From Smithella sp. (GTDB taxonomy: Bacteria > Desulfobacterota > Syntrophia > Syntrophales > Smithellaceae), in contig JAAZHX010000075.1 in NCBI GenBank assembly GCA_012510495.1, forward strand, positions 2,501-66,500: a DNA stretch of 64,000 bases, read 5' to 3'. The notes under the pieces are model-generated. The model was not told the DNA's origin. It was given only the letters and a program-made list of their open reading frames with translations, and searched no databases. Below are positions 16,456 to 25,145 of this stretch, piece by piece; position 1 is the stretch's first letter, and the number at the start of each line of letters is the position of its first letter. The position numbers were made by a program, and so were the translations under genes.

Positions 16456-19400
16456 TTAGCACCGTTCCAGTTCCTTGCGGATAGCTATTCCGATCGTTTC
16501 CATCACATAGGGTTTTTTGACATATGCGCCAGCTCCGAGCAGTTGCGCTTTCCGGACGCGGTCCGTTTCCGAGAAACCGCTTACCAGAATCGTCTTCTGC
16601 TTCGGGTGGATTTCAAGAATCCTCCGGTACGCCTCCATTCCGTCCATTCCCGGCGCCATAATCATGTCCAGAATCAGAATGTCCGCCCGGTTCTCCTTCA
16701 GATGTTCCACAGCCTCCTCCCCGCTGGAAACACTGTGGACCCGATACCCCAGCTTGGTCAGCATCCCGGAAGCGACATCCCGCTGCTCGGCAATGTCATC
16801 CACGACCAAAACCGTCTCTCCCCTGCCCATGTACCGTTCCACCGGCGTTTGCTGCGGCGGGGCGGCCGGTTCCTCCCGGGTGGCGGGGAAATACAGGGTA
16901 AACGTCGTTCCTTCTCCCATGCGGCTTGACACATCGATATAACCGTTGTGGTCCTTGACCGTTCCCCAGACAATCGTCAGCCCCAGGCCGGTCCCGCTTC
17001 TGCCCATGGTCTTCTTCGTGTAAAACGGCTCAAAGATCTTCTCCCGGTGCTCGGCGGAAATGCCGGCCCCCGTGTCGGATACGGACAAAACGGCGTAGTT
17101 CCCCTCCCGGACCTCATCGTAGCCCACAATGGCTTTGTCCAGATAGCGGTTCTCGGTCCGGATGGTCACCTCGCCCTCGCCGCTGATGGCCTCCGCCGCG
17201 TTGGACACCAGATTCATCAGTGTCTTCTCCAGATGGACGGGAGAGCCTTTGATGTTGAGGAGGTTCGGGTTGCATTCCACCCGGAAGGAAACGCCCGGAT
17301 GATAGTCACGAATGCTCTCGAAAGCCGGGGTTTTGGCAAAACCGGAAACTATGGCATTGACTTGAATAATTTCCTCCAGGATGACTCCCCGCCGGGCCAG
17401 GGTCAGCAGGTCCTGAATGATGGCTGCGCCTTTCTCCGTGGACTGGAGGATTTTTTCAACGTGTCTCCGGGATTTCTGCCCCTCGGGAATCTCCGCCAGC
17501 AAAAGCTCGGAATATCCGGAAAGGACGCCCAGAACGTTGTTCAGATCATGGGCGACGCCGCCCGCCAGTTGACCGAGGGCCTCCATCTTCTCGGCCCGGC
17601 GCAAACGCTCTTCCAGTCTCCGCTTCTCGGCCTCGGCCTGCTTCCGGTCGGTGATGTCCAGAATCACGCCATTAAAGATCAATCCATCCTCAATCTCGAT
17701 GGGTGCAGATATCCCCCGTAGATACATCTCTTTGCCAGTCGGTTTGATGTAGCGTCCTTCGAAACTCCACCGGCTTACGGAGCGGATTGCTTCATTGATG
17801 GACTCGAAAAATCTTTCGCGGTCTTCCGGAGCGATGCAGGCGGCAAATTTTGGGAAAAATTGCTCTGGATCATGGGGCAGCCCCAATAAATCCAGGGCGT
17901 TTTCACTGACGTAGTTGAGCCCCATGTCTCCATTGTGGCGGGCAAAGAACTGAAAGACGCCGCCAGGCAGATTGCTGGCAATTCCCCTGAATTTCTCTTC
18001 GCTGAATCGCAGGTTTTCTTCCGCCTTCCTGCGCTCCGTGATGTCGGTCATAAAATTCAGCGTCGCGGGCTTTCCTTGCCAGTTGATCAGAATCGTATCC
18101 AACTGCGCCCACAACAAACATCCGTTTTTGCAAAGTACCCGAAAAGTGTAACTCCGGGGAATTTCTTCGCTGCGAAGGCGTCTGGTATGACGGTCAATGA
18201 CCATAGCGCGGTCATCTGTATGAATGAAATCGACAAATGGCCTTGAAGCGATCTCCTCGCCGGAATAACCGGTGATCTGCGTTGTCATGGGATTGAGAAA
18301 CACAAGCCTGCCGTTCTGGGCGACAAAAATCGCTTCACCGGCATTTTCAAAAAGGGTACGGTATTTCTCCTCGCTCTCCTGAAGCGCACATTCCGCCTGT
18401 CTGCGGGCGGTAACATCGTCATAGACTGCCACGATCTCCCCGGAAGGTAATTTATAAACATGATTTTCGCGCCAGCCCGAAATCCGGTTATCCTGATAAA
18501 ATGAAATGTCGTGATCTTCGGAATTACCCGTCTTCCAGACCCGTTGAAAAACCGAAAAGAGTCCGAAATGGCTGACCGCCGGGAAGGCCTCCGTTACCCG
18601 TTTACCCAGGATTTCCTCCTTCTGAATCTTTTCCATCCGCTCAGCCGCGGCATTGAAATCCCGGATCACGAAATCCGTCCCGTCTTCAACGGCTTCATAG
18701 ATCGCAACGCCGCTGCCCATGTGTTCAAAGAGCTTGTGGTAGCGGTTTTCGCTGGTTCGGAGCGCCTCCTTCGCCTGTTTGCGTTCGCTTATATCGCGGC
18801 AGACATTGACGAGGCCGAAAGGCGTTTGGTCTTCGTTTCGTAAGACATCGCCATTGACTTCAAAAGGAATTACTCTCCCGTCTTTCATGATAAGACGATA
18901 TTCCTGCGGCCCCAGTCTGCGCTCCATCATCAGAAAAGTGTTTTGAATCGCCCTGCTTTGGTCTTCAGGGACAATGAAGTTAATCATATTCCGGCCAAGG
19001 ATTTCCTCCCGAAGGTAGCCGCTGAACTGCAAAGTGTTGTCGTTCACAAAGAGGATCTTTCCGTCAAGATCCATGCGTATGATGATGTCCGGGATCGTGT
19101 TGATGAGGCGTGTATAAATTTCCTCGTTCTCCTGCAGGGCGTCCTGCGCGTTCTTTCTCAGCGTAATATCTTCCGCAACTCCTTCCAGCCACCCTTTATC
19201 CGGGATCAGTTTTGTGGATAAACGAATCCAAATGACCGAGCCGTCATTACGTCTGAATAGTGCTTCATAGTTGTCGCAGTAACCCTGCTGATTGATGATG
19301 GCCAGCATTCTCTTTCGCGCTTCAGGATCTATATATCTTTCCGCGATGTTGAAGTGACTGGACAAAAGCTCTTCCCGGTTTTTAAATCCTGCAAATCGGG

Positions 19401-19623
19401 CCATACTGTCATTCGCTTCTATCATGAGGCCCGTGCTGATTTCTGTTCGAAACAACCCCGTTTGGGAATTCATAAAAATATTTCTATAGGTCGCTTCAGC
19501 CGCTTTCAGTTTCTCCTCTGCCCGCTTGCGCTCCGACTCGGATTGCTCCAGCTGGGCAATCCGCTTTCTTAAGGAAGCCAGTTCGCCGATCAATGTCTGT
19601 TTGGTTTTGGCTTGATCTTTCAT
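16456..19623 (-). CDS. Hybrid sensor histidine kinase with five PAS domains and a receiver
   Basis: A 1055-residue soluble sensor kinase without membrane helices. After a short coiled coil (residues 5-45) come five PAS domains, roughly 45-160, 165-285, 290-410, 415-535 and 540-665, most ending in the PAC pattern (DITERRKAE). The kinase core has the phospho-acceptor His692 in GGVAHDLNNVL, the N box NLVSNAAEAI, and ATP-lid motifs DTGAGIS and GTGLGLTIV. A C-terminal receiver ends the protein (LVVDD start, phospho-acceptor Asp986 in LILDMIMAPGMDG, conserved KKPY). No response regulator is adjacent, so its output partner is unknown. The signal is presumably redox or a small ligand in the cytosol. 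Confidence 0.93.
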   Translation of the reverse strand: MKDQAKTKQTLIGELASLRKRIAQLEQSESERKRAEEKLKAAEATYRNIFMNSQTGLFRTEISTGLMIEANDSMARFAGFKNREELLSSHFNIAERYIDPEARKRMLAIINQQGYCDNYEALFRRNDGSVIWIRLSTKLIPDKGWLEGVAEDITLRKNAQDALQENEEIYTRLINTIPDIIIRMDLDGKILFVNDNTLQFSGYLREEILGRNMINFIVPEDQSRAIQNTFLMMERRLGPQEYRLIMKDGRVIPFEVNGDVLRNEDQTPFGLVNVCRDISERKQAKEALRTSENRYHKLFEHMGSGVAIYEAVEDGTDFVIRDFNAAAERMEKIQKEEILGKRVTEAFPAVSHFGLFSVFQRVWKTGNSEDHDISFYQDNRISGWRENHVYKLPSGEIVAVYDDVTARRQAECALQESEEKYRTLFENAGEAIFVAQNGRLVFLNPMTTQITGYSGEEIASRPFVDFIHTDDRAMVIDRHTRRLRSEEIPRSYTFRVLCKNGCLLWAQLDTILINWQGKPATLNFMTDITERRKAEENLRFSEEKFRGIASNLPGGVFQFFARHNGDMGLNYVSENALDLLGLPHDPEQFFPKFAACIAPEDRERFFESINEAIRSVSRWSFEGRYIKPTGKEMYLRGISAPIEIEDGLIFNGVILDITDRKQAEAEKRRLEERLRRAEKMEALGQLAGGVAHDLNNVLGVLSGYSELLLAEIPEGQKSRRHVEKILQSTEKGAAIIQDLLTLARRGVILEEIIQVNAIVSGFAKTPAFESIRDYHPGVSFRVECNPNLLNIKGSPVHLEKTLMNLVSNAAEAISGEGEVTIRTENRYLDKAIVGYDEVREGNYAVLSVSDTGAGISAEHREKIFEPFYTKKTMGRSGTGLGLTIVWGTVKDHNGYIDVSSRMGEGTTFTLYFPATREEPAAPPQQTPVERYMGRGETVLVVDDIAEQRDVASGMLTKLGYRVHSVSSGEEAVEHLKENRADILILDMIMAPGMDGMEAYRRILEIHPKQKTILVSGFSETDRVRKAQLLGAGAYVKKPYVMETIGIAIRKELERC

Positions 19624-19650
19624 GGGCGTGTCCCGTTCACTGGTTGATGG

Positions 19651-19721
19651 CCCCGTAAAAATGAATCCCGGCCCTGTGAGGTCCGGTCGCGTCTTTGGAC
19701 GGGTGCTTCATTTTTACCGGG
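19651..19721. repeat. Inverted repeat with 15-base arms upstream of the hybrid kinase
   Basis: CCCCGTAAAAATGAA (19651-19665) and TTCATTTTTACCGGG (19707-19721) are inverted copies with one mismatch, enclosing 41 bases that contain a smaller hairpin (GTCC...GGAC). It resembles a small non-coding mobile repeat or a strong cruciform. It lies 27 bases before the kinase start. Confidence 0.55.
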
Positions 19722-19869
19722 AGATTTCTAACCTATATTTGCTTTTGGGTCAAGAAATCCGTATTATCTGAAGGGGGGGTGAAGCGGCAAAGCGGGTCTT
19801 GCCGGATGACCTTTCCGTTGATTATGAATTCAGGTTGTGCTAATCAGACATAAAATTACCGAGGCGGCG

Positions 19870-20736
19870 ATGATCGAAAGACCCGATAAAATAATTGATT
19901 TCCATGTGCACCTGTTTCCGGACAAGCTTTTCGACGCGATCCGGGAAGCCTTTCTCCGGCAGTATAACTGGCGCATTATGCATCGTTATTACTATCGGGA
20001 GTGCATCGCCCGTCTGAGGGAGGCGGGCGCGGGCGTCATTGTGTATTCCAACTACGCCCATCGCGCCGGCATTGCCGGGGAGCTGAACCGGTGGAACGAA
20101 AAAATCCTCCGGGAGTATGACGACCTGTACTGCTTTGCCGCGTACCACCCGGATGACGACGATGCTCTGGACATGGCCCGGCGGCTTCTGGAAAACCCGA
20201 AGATTCTCGGATTCAAACTTCAGCTCCTTGTCCAGAATTTTTATCCGTTCGATGAGCGGCTCTATCCCCTCTACGAAATGGTCATCAGAAAGAACAAGCA
20301 CATTCTCTTCCACACCGGAACTGGCCCCGTGGGGAATCAGTTTGTCGGGCTGAAGCCGTTTGTGAAAGCGCTCGATCGTTTTCCCGAACTTCCCGCCACG
20401 GTCGCCCACTTGGGTGCGCATGAATACACCGGCTTCATGGAGCTTCTGGACCGGCATCCGGGGCTTTACCTCGACACGGCCTTCTGCTTTTTGCCGCCGC
20501 CATACGAAGGGTACAACCTCGGCCCCGCTTATCTTGAAAAATATAAATCCAGAATTTTATACGGGTCGGATTATCCCAACCTGATCACGCCTTGGGAAGC
20601 GGAAATCGAGAACCTCCTGAAGATGAATCTTTCGCGGGAATTTTACGACGACATTTTTTATCACAACGGCGCCGCGCTGATCCGGTCCCTGACGGCGCAA
20701 GGAGAGACGGGAAAATCCGGCCTCCCGTCAGGCTGA
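19870..20736 (+). CDS. Amidohydrolase-family (TIM-barrel) metal hydrolase
   Basis: A 288-residue protein of the amidohydrolase_2 group. The strand-1 metal motif is DFHVHLFPDK near residue 10, the strand-5 histidine is in ILFHTGTGPVGNQF near residue 148, the next in TVAHLGAHEY near residue 178, and the strand-8 aspartate in LYGSDYPNL near residue 240. Relatives include decarboxylases and lactonases of aromatic and dicarboxylate pathways; the substrate cannot be chosen from this. I take the ATG at 19870 because GAGG lies 6 bases before it; an earlier GTG at 19837 has no such site. Confidence 0.8.
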   Translation: MIERPDKIIDFHVHLFPDKLFDAIREAFLRQYNWRIMHRYYYRECIARLREAGAGVIVYSNYAHRAGIAGELNRWNEKILREYDDLYCFAAYHPDDDDALDMARRLLENPKILGFKLQLLVQNFYPFDERLYPLYEMVIRKNKHILFHTGTGPVGNQFVGLKPFVKALDRFPELPATVAHLGAHEYTGFMELLDRHPGLYLDTAFCFLPPPYEGYNLGPAYLEKYKSRILYGSDYPNLITPWEAEIENLLKMNLSREFYDDIFYHNGAALIRSLTAQGETGKSGLPSG

Positions 20737-20846
20737 AGAAAAGGACGCAGCGCGCTTGCAGGCTGACCCGGTGGCGCGGCTGACGTTAAAAAAACACAAG
20801 CCGGGCAAAAGCGTGAAAGAGCACCCGGGAGAAAAGGAGAAAGTCC

Positions 20847-21242
20847 ATGAACCATGTCCACCATGTGCATCTCTTTGCGTCGGACATCGAAAAGAGCCTG
20901 GCTTTTTATAAAAATGCCTTCGGCGGAAAAATCATTCTCGACGAGAACATGGCCGGGGCGCGAAACGTGTTCATGAGGGTCGGCACGGGACGGATTCACT
21001 TCTATGACCAGGCGCCTTCCTTCTCCGGCCGGGGAAGCATCCACCATTTCGGGATTCAGACGGATGACATCGACGGCGTTGTTGAAAAGCTCAAAGCCAT
21101 GGGGACGCCTTTCAAAAAGAGCGTCACGGACATCGGCGTCTGGAAATATATCATGGTGCCCGCGCCCGATAATGTGCTCATCGAGCTGTTCCAGGTGAAC
21201 CGGGACGCTCTCCCGGAGGCCTACCGAAACTATTTCGATTGA
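20847..21242 (+). CDS. VOC-family (glyoxalase-like) metalloprotein
   Basis: A 131-residue single vicinal-oxygen-chelate domain made of two beta-alpha-beta-beta-beta halves. Possible metal ligands are His in HVHLFASDIEKSLAFYKN at the N-terminus, His in SIHHFGIQTDDID near residue 65, and Glu in NVLIELFQVN near residue 113. Family members include methylmalonyl-CoA epimerase and glyoxalase, but the protein is too short on specific features to choose. AAAGGAGAAAG precedes the ATG. It follows the amidohydrolase by about 110 bases on the same strand and may share a pathway with it. Confidence 0.8.
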   Translation: MNHVHHVHLFASDIEKSLAFYKNAFGGKIILDENMAGARNVFMRVGTGRIHFYDQAPSFSGRGSIHHFGIQTDDIDGVVEKLKAMGTPFKKSVTDIGVWKYIMVPAPDNVLIELFQVNRDALPEAYRNYFD

Positions 21243-21275
21243 GGCGCCCCGAAGGAAGGCGTTCAGGCCATTTCG

Positions 21276-22700
21276 CTAGGCCGTGTTTTCTTCCCCCCGG
21301 CGCGGGCGCTTTTCCGCCCATTCGAAATAGGTTTCGATGACGTAAAGCGCCTCCTGGATGGTAGGATAAACGGGGAATCCCGCCTTGCGCAGCGAGTTGA
21401 AAGTGGAAATTCTGACGCGTTCCGCCTCCAGGTCGTTTTCCAGAAAGCACGACAGAACGGGGATTACCGGCTTTTTGATTTGCCGGGACATTTCCATGAT
21501 GCTGTCCGCGCTGTTGGTCACCTTGAGAAACAATTCCGCGTGCATGATGTATTCGACGGAAAAGTAAGGAACGATCACATCGATGTTTTCGTCTTCGTCG
21601 AGGGCTTTCATGGTGTGCAGCATCACGTTGAAGTCAAAGCCGAAGGCCCCGAGATCGACGGGATTGGTTGTCGAGGTGTTGACCCCCATGATTTTCTCAC
21701 CGATCATTTGCTGCGTGCGGGGGCTCAATTCAGGAAGCAATACCCCCGAGGAAACGGCCAGATCGGAAAACAGCACGGAGATGCCGCCGCCCGCGCCCAT
21801 GAATCCCACGCGCCTCCCGCGGGGGAGTCGTCGAGCGGTGCCGAGCATGGCCAGGTTCATCAGCTCTTCGAAATCATTGACCAGCAGGCCGCCGTGCTGC
21901 CGCACAGCCGCGGCCCAGATCGTATAATTGCTGGCCATGGCGCCCGTGTGGCTGGCCGCCGCCTTCGAGCCCAGCTCCGTTTTCCCCCCTTTGAGAATGA
22001 TCACCGGCTTTTTGGCCGTCGTGCGCTTCAGTGTTTTCAGAAATTTATTCACGTCCTTGATGTCTTCCACGTAGCACGCGATCAGACGGATCTTGTCGTC
22101 ATCCGCCAGATACTCCAGATAATCTTCCAGGCGCAGATCGATCTGATTTCCGTAAGAGACCACTTTATTGAGCCAGATGCCGCGGGTGGTTGCCATGGCC
22201 ACAAAGCTGGAGGTGATTCCGCCGGACTGACCCAGGAAGGCGATCGAGCCGGGCGCTTCCTGCGGTTTCGTCAGCCGGAAAGAAACTTTCGACTCAAAGC
22301 ACTGAACGCCGATGCAGTTGGGGCCCACGATCCGGAGATTTCCCCTGCGGGCTTCCCGGACGACATCGCGCTCCAGTTGCAGATTCCCCGTTTCCCCAAA
22401 GCCGGAGGTGAAGAAATGAATAAACTTGATTTGTTTGCGGACGGCCGCCCGGACAATGTCCGTGGACTGCTCAACCGGCGCGGCGACGATGGCAAAATCA
22501 ACGGGTTCCGGGAGATCATCGATGGACGCACAGGTCTTCACGCCGGACACTTCAGCCCGGCGGGGATTCACGGGATACAGGGCGCCGGTAAAACCGTTCG
22601 CCTGCAGGATCTGAAAATAGGGCAGTTTCCCGCCGCCAAGATTGTCGGATGCGCCGACGACGGCGACGCTTTTGGGATAAAACAAGGGATCTAAACTCAT
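21276..22700 (-). CDS. ADP-forming acyl-CoA synthetase, alpha-type protein without ATP-grasp domain
   Basis: A 474-residue protein matching the alpha part of ADP-forming acyl-CoA synthetases, which make ATP from an acyl-CoA. The CoA-binding domain begins FYPKSVAVVGASDNLGG and continues to IVGPNCIGV near residue 125. The phosphohistidine loop is SKAAASHTGAMASN near residue 245, and a second ligase domain ends at about residue 450. The beta (ATP-grasp) domain needed to complete catalysis is absent and no beta gene is next to it. The C-terminus (EKRPRRGEENTA) is not truncated in an obvious way. AAGGAG precedes the ATG. Confidence 0.85.
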   Translation of the reverse strand: MSLDPLFYPKSVAVVGASDNLGGGKLPYFQILQANGFTGALYPVNPRRAEVSGVKTCASIDDLPEPVDFAIVAAPVEQSTDIVRAAVRKQIKFIHFFTSGFGETGNLQLERDVVREARRGNLRIVGPNCIGVQCFESKVSFRLTKPQEAPGSIAFLGQSGGITSSFVAMATTRGIWLNKVVSYGNQIDLRLEDYLEYLADDDKIRLIACYVEDIKDVNKFLKTLKRTTAKKPVIILKGGKTELGSKAAASHTGAMASNYTIWAAAVRQHGGLLVNDFEELMNLAMLGTARRLPRGRRVGFMGAGGGISVLFSDLAVSSGVLLPELSPRTQQMIGEKIMGVNTSTTNPVDLGAFGFDFNVMLHTMKALDEDENIDVIVPYFSVEYIMHAELFLKVTNSADSIMEMSRQIKKPVIPVLSCFLENDLEAERVRISTFNSLRKAGFPVYPTIQEALYVIETYFEWAEKRPRRGEENTA

Positions 22701-22836
22701 GGTGCTTCTCCTTCTTCAAATTTCCTTTGCGGCAGTACCGGGAACGGATTGCCCGCAAGGGACTCTTTTAAACCGGCGCTATATTACAGTTTTGATGAAA
22801 CGTTGCAAGGAAAAATCATTGGCCGACAAGACTGTC

Positions 22837-22866
22837 TTGACAAACGGACCGTCGTGTCTGTATGTT
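22837..22866 (+). promoter_or_regulatory. Sigma-70 promoter of the radical SAM gene
   Basis: TTGACA at 22837-22842 and TATGTT at 22861-22866 are separated by 18 bases. The -10 covers an ATG at 22862, so translation must begin at the later ATG at 22895. Confidence 0.55.
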
Positions 22867-22894
22867 GACAAAAAATAAATTCGAGGATCACACT

Positions 22895-23827
22895 ATGTCA
22901 TTTGTCAGACCGGATATTATTCGACCCCCCAGCGAGCATGCCAGCTATTATCTGCCCCTGACGTCGGGGTGTTCCAACAATTCCTGCACCTTTTGCGCGT
23001 TTTCCTTCACCCATCTCGGCATTCGCGACCTCGACGACGTGAAACGTGAAATCGACGCTATGGCTCTGTACGCAAACAGCCGCATGTGGACGGCGGGCCA
23101 GCCGGACATCGTCTATGCCATCCTCCGCCAGTGGGATAGGGAGCGGGTGTTTCTCCAGGACGGCGACGCCCTGGTTTATCCGTATCCACTGCTGATGGAG
23201 GTGCTGCAATATCTCAACGGAAAATTCCCCGCCCTGGAGCGCATTGCCAGCTACGCTACGCCGCAGGACATTTTACGGCGAAGCGTTCAGGAGCTGCGGG
23301 CGCTCAGGGAGCAGAAGCTCGGCATTCTTTATATGGGCGTGGAAAGCGGTGACGACGACGTCCTGAAGAAGATCCGGAAAAACGCCAGCCACGACCAGAT
23401 GGTGGAGGCCGCCAAAAAAGTGAAGGCCTCCGGCATTCTCCTGTCCGTCACCGTGATTCTCGGACTGGGCGGCGTCGCGGGAAGCGGGAAGCACGCGCTG
23501 GAAACGGCGAGAATTCTGACGGAGATGGACCCGGATTACGCCGGCGCCCTGACGTTGACGCTGATTCCCGAAACGGAGCTTTACAAGGAGTGGGAGAGCG
23601 GCGCCTTCGAAATGATCACGCCGTTTGATTCGCTCAGGGAATTGAAAACGATGGTGGAACATTCAACCTTTTCCAACTGCTTTTTCAGCTCCATGCACGC
23701 TTCCAATTATTTCTCCATCCGCGGCTCGATGCCGAAGGATAAAGGCAAAGTCCTCCGGCAGCTTCAGGCGCTGCTGTCCCGGAAGGATCCCAATATGCTG
23801 CGCCCGGAATTTATGCGGGGACTGTAA
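22895..23827 (+). CDS. Radical SAM protein of unknown function
   Basis: A 310-residue radical SAM enzyme of the Elp3/HemN-like group. The cluster motif is GCSNNSCTFCAF near residue 27, spaced CX4CX2C rather than the common CX3CX2C, a spacing seen in some uncharacterised families. Later motifs are MGVESGDDDVLKKIRKNAS (SAM ribose contacts, near residue 150) and the barrel strand SVTVILGLGGVAGSGKH near residue 188. There is no B12 domain. It stands alone with its own promoter. No substrate can be proposed from context. Confidence 0.85.
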   Translation: MSFVRPDIIRPPSEHASYYLPLTSGCSNNSCTFCAFSFTHLGIRDLDDVKREIDAMALYANSRMWTAGQPDIVYAILRQWDRERVFLQDGDALVYPYPLLMEVLQYLNGKFPALERIASYATPQDILRRSVQELRALREQKLGILYMGVESGDDDVLKKIRKNASHDQMVEAAKKVKASGILLSVTVILGLGGVAGSGKHALETARILTEMDPDYAGALTLTLIPETELYKEWESGAFEMITPFDSLRELKTMVEHSTFSNCFFSSMHASNYFSIRGSMPKDKGKVLRQLQALLSRKDPNMLRPEFMRGL

Positions 23828-23962
23828 AAGAGACATTCCTTGTCCGTAACATACGGTAAAAAAACGGCAAATCGGCAAACGGTTGTTTGTTTTTATGTCT
23901 TTGAAACCTGTCAGCGATGTTACCGGATACAGGATCGAAGCCGGGTCCGGCGGGGTCCGCCA

Positions 23963-25108
23963 TCAGCGCTTCAGCAGCCGAACGACCGGCCGGTACAGAA
24001 AAAGATTCCGGCGCAGAAAGCTTTCCTGATCATCGATGTCTTCCAATGAATTGCAGACGTAAGTTGCGACGAGTTCCCTCCCGCGAGCGAATTGTCGATG
24101 CTCCTTGCCGGCGTAGCAGAACGTCTGCGGATGGTATAGCGGGCTTTTCGGGTCCACTTCTCCGATGGAGGCAATGAGAGCCGCCGGCGCGCTCCACGGG
24201 CCTTCCGGTCGACGGGATGTCGCATACAGAAGCCGATCCCCCTTGTTTTCCGGCGACAGGTAAACAGCCAGCCATTCCCCATCCTCCGCCAAATAGCGAA
24301 CGCTCAGTTCGGAAAGACCGGGGGAAAAGATCATCCTGGCGTTTTTCGAGGTAACCTCCTTTCGCCAGCCGTCGGATGTCCAGTACTCAAAATGACCGGC
24401 CGGATTTTCCAGTCCGTTGACGGAAAGCCTTGCCAGAAGATTGCCGTGGACGGGAACGCCGTCTTTGACGGACCGGTACAGAGGATAGAAATAGACAAAA
24501 CGGTCATGAACGACGGATGCGGTGCCCAGAGCTTCGATGCCGGGTGCGATCGCGCCGGTCCAGTCCAGGTAGTCCACCGGCCAGTCATGGGGATCTTCCG
24601 CCGAATAATCCCTGATCCGGGCGATCCTGTGGCCGACAATTTCGAAGTGGAAGGGTCTTGGCGGCCCGGGAAGCGCCCGGATGACCAAAAACGGTATGTA
24701 TAAAACATGGTTGGCGATAAACGGGTCCTGGGGCCAGAACCATTGATCTCCGCCGAAGGACGATGCGAATTTGCCGTTTGCTTTTTTCAGATAATACCGG
24801 ATGGAGAATTGCTCGCCGGTGCAGGTGGAGACGGCCAGCGTCGTTCCCAGGATCACCTCCATGTCGATCCGGTCTTTTCGCTCTTTTTCTTCCGAGACGA
24901 AGGTGTCTCCGAACAGCCACAGGGAACGCCGCTCATCCAGGGCAATGGAGTAGGCGCCGTCGCCGCCGTACCAGTCGTCCTGATCGGGGAAAAAGGGCAG
25001 GCATCGGGTTGAAATTTCCCCGGTGGGGACGATGCCCGACCGGAGGGGCGCGCAGGAGGCCGCCCAAAGGCACACAAGCAGAAGAGCTATCGCGTTAAAT
25101 TTCTTCAT
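23963..25108 (-). CDS. DUF4185-like lipoprotein
   Basis: A 381-residue secreted lipoprotein. The signal peptide ends in a lipobox, CLWAASC, with Cys19 as the lipidation site. The body resembles a five-bladed propeller of the DUF4185 type: DDWYGGDGAYSIAL, LWLFGDTFVSEEK, WFWPQDPFIANHVLYIPF, DWTGAIAPGIEALGTAS and LLYATSRRPEGPWSAP recall glycosidase-like carbohydrate-binding blades. It starts 37 bases after the DUF748 gene on the same strand, so both envelope proteins may be co-expressed. The biochemical role is unknown. Confidence 0.75.
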   Translation of the reverse strand: MKKFNAIALLLVCLWAASCAPLRSGIVPTGEISTRCLPFFPDQDDWYGGDGAYSIALDERRSLWLFGDTFVSEEKERKDRIDMEVILGTTLAVSTCTGEQFSIRYYLKKANGKFASSFGGDQWFWPQDPFIANHVLYIPFLVIRALPGPPRPFHFEIVGHRIARIRDYSAEDPHDWPVDYLDWTGAIAPGIEALGTASVVHDRFVYFYPLYRSVKDGVPVHGNLLARLSVNGLENPAGHFEYWTSDGWRKEVTSKNARMIFSPGLSELSVRYLAEDGEWLAVYLSPENKGDRLLYATSRRPEGPWSAPAALIASIGEVDPKSPLYHPQTFCYAGKEHRQFARGRELVATYVCNSLEDIDDQESFLRRNLFLYRPVVRLLKR

Positions 25109-25145
25109 GATTGCCGTTTTCCCGGGCGCGAAATGCGCAGCGCCG

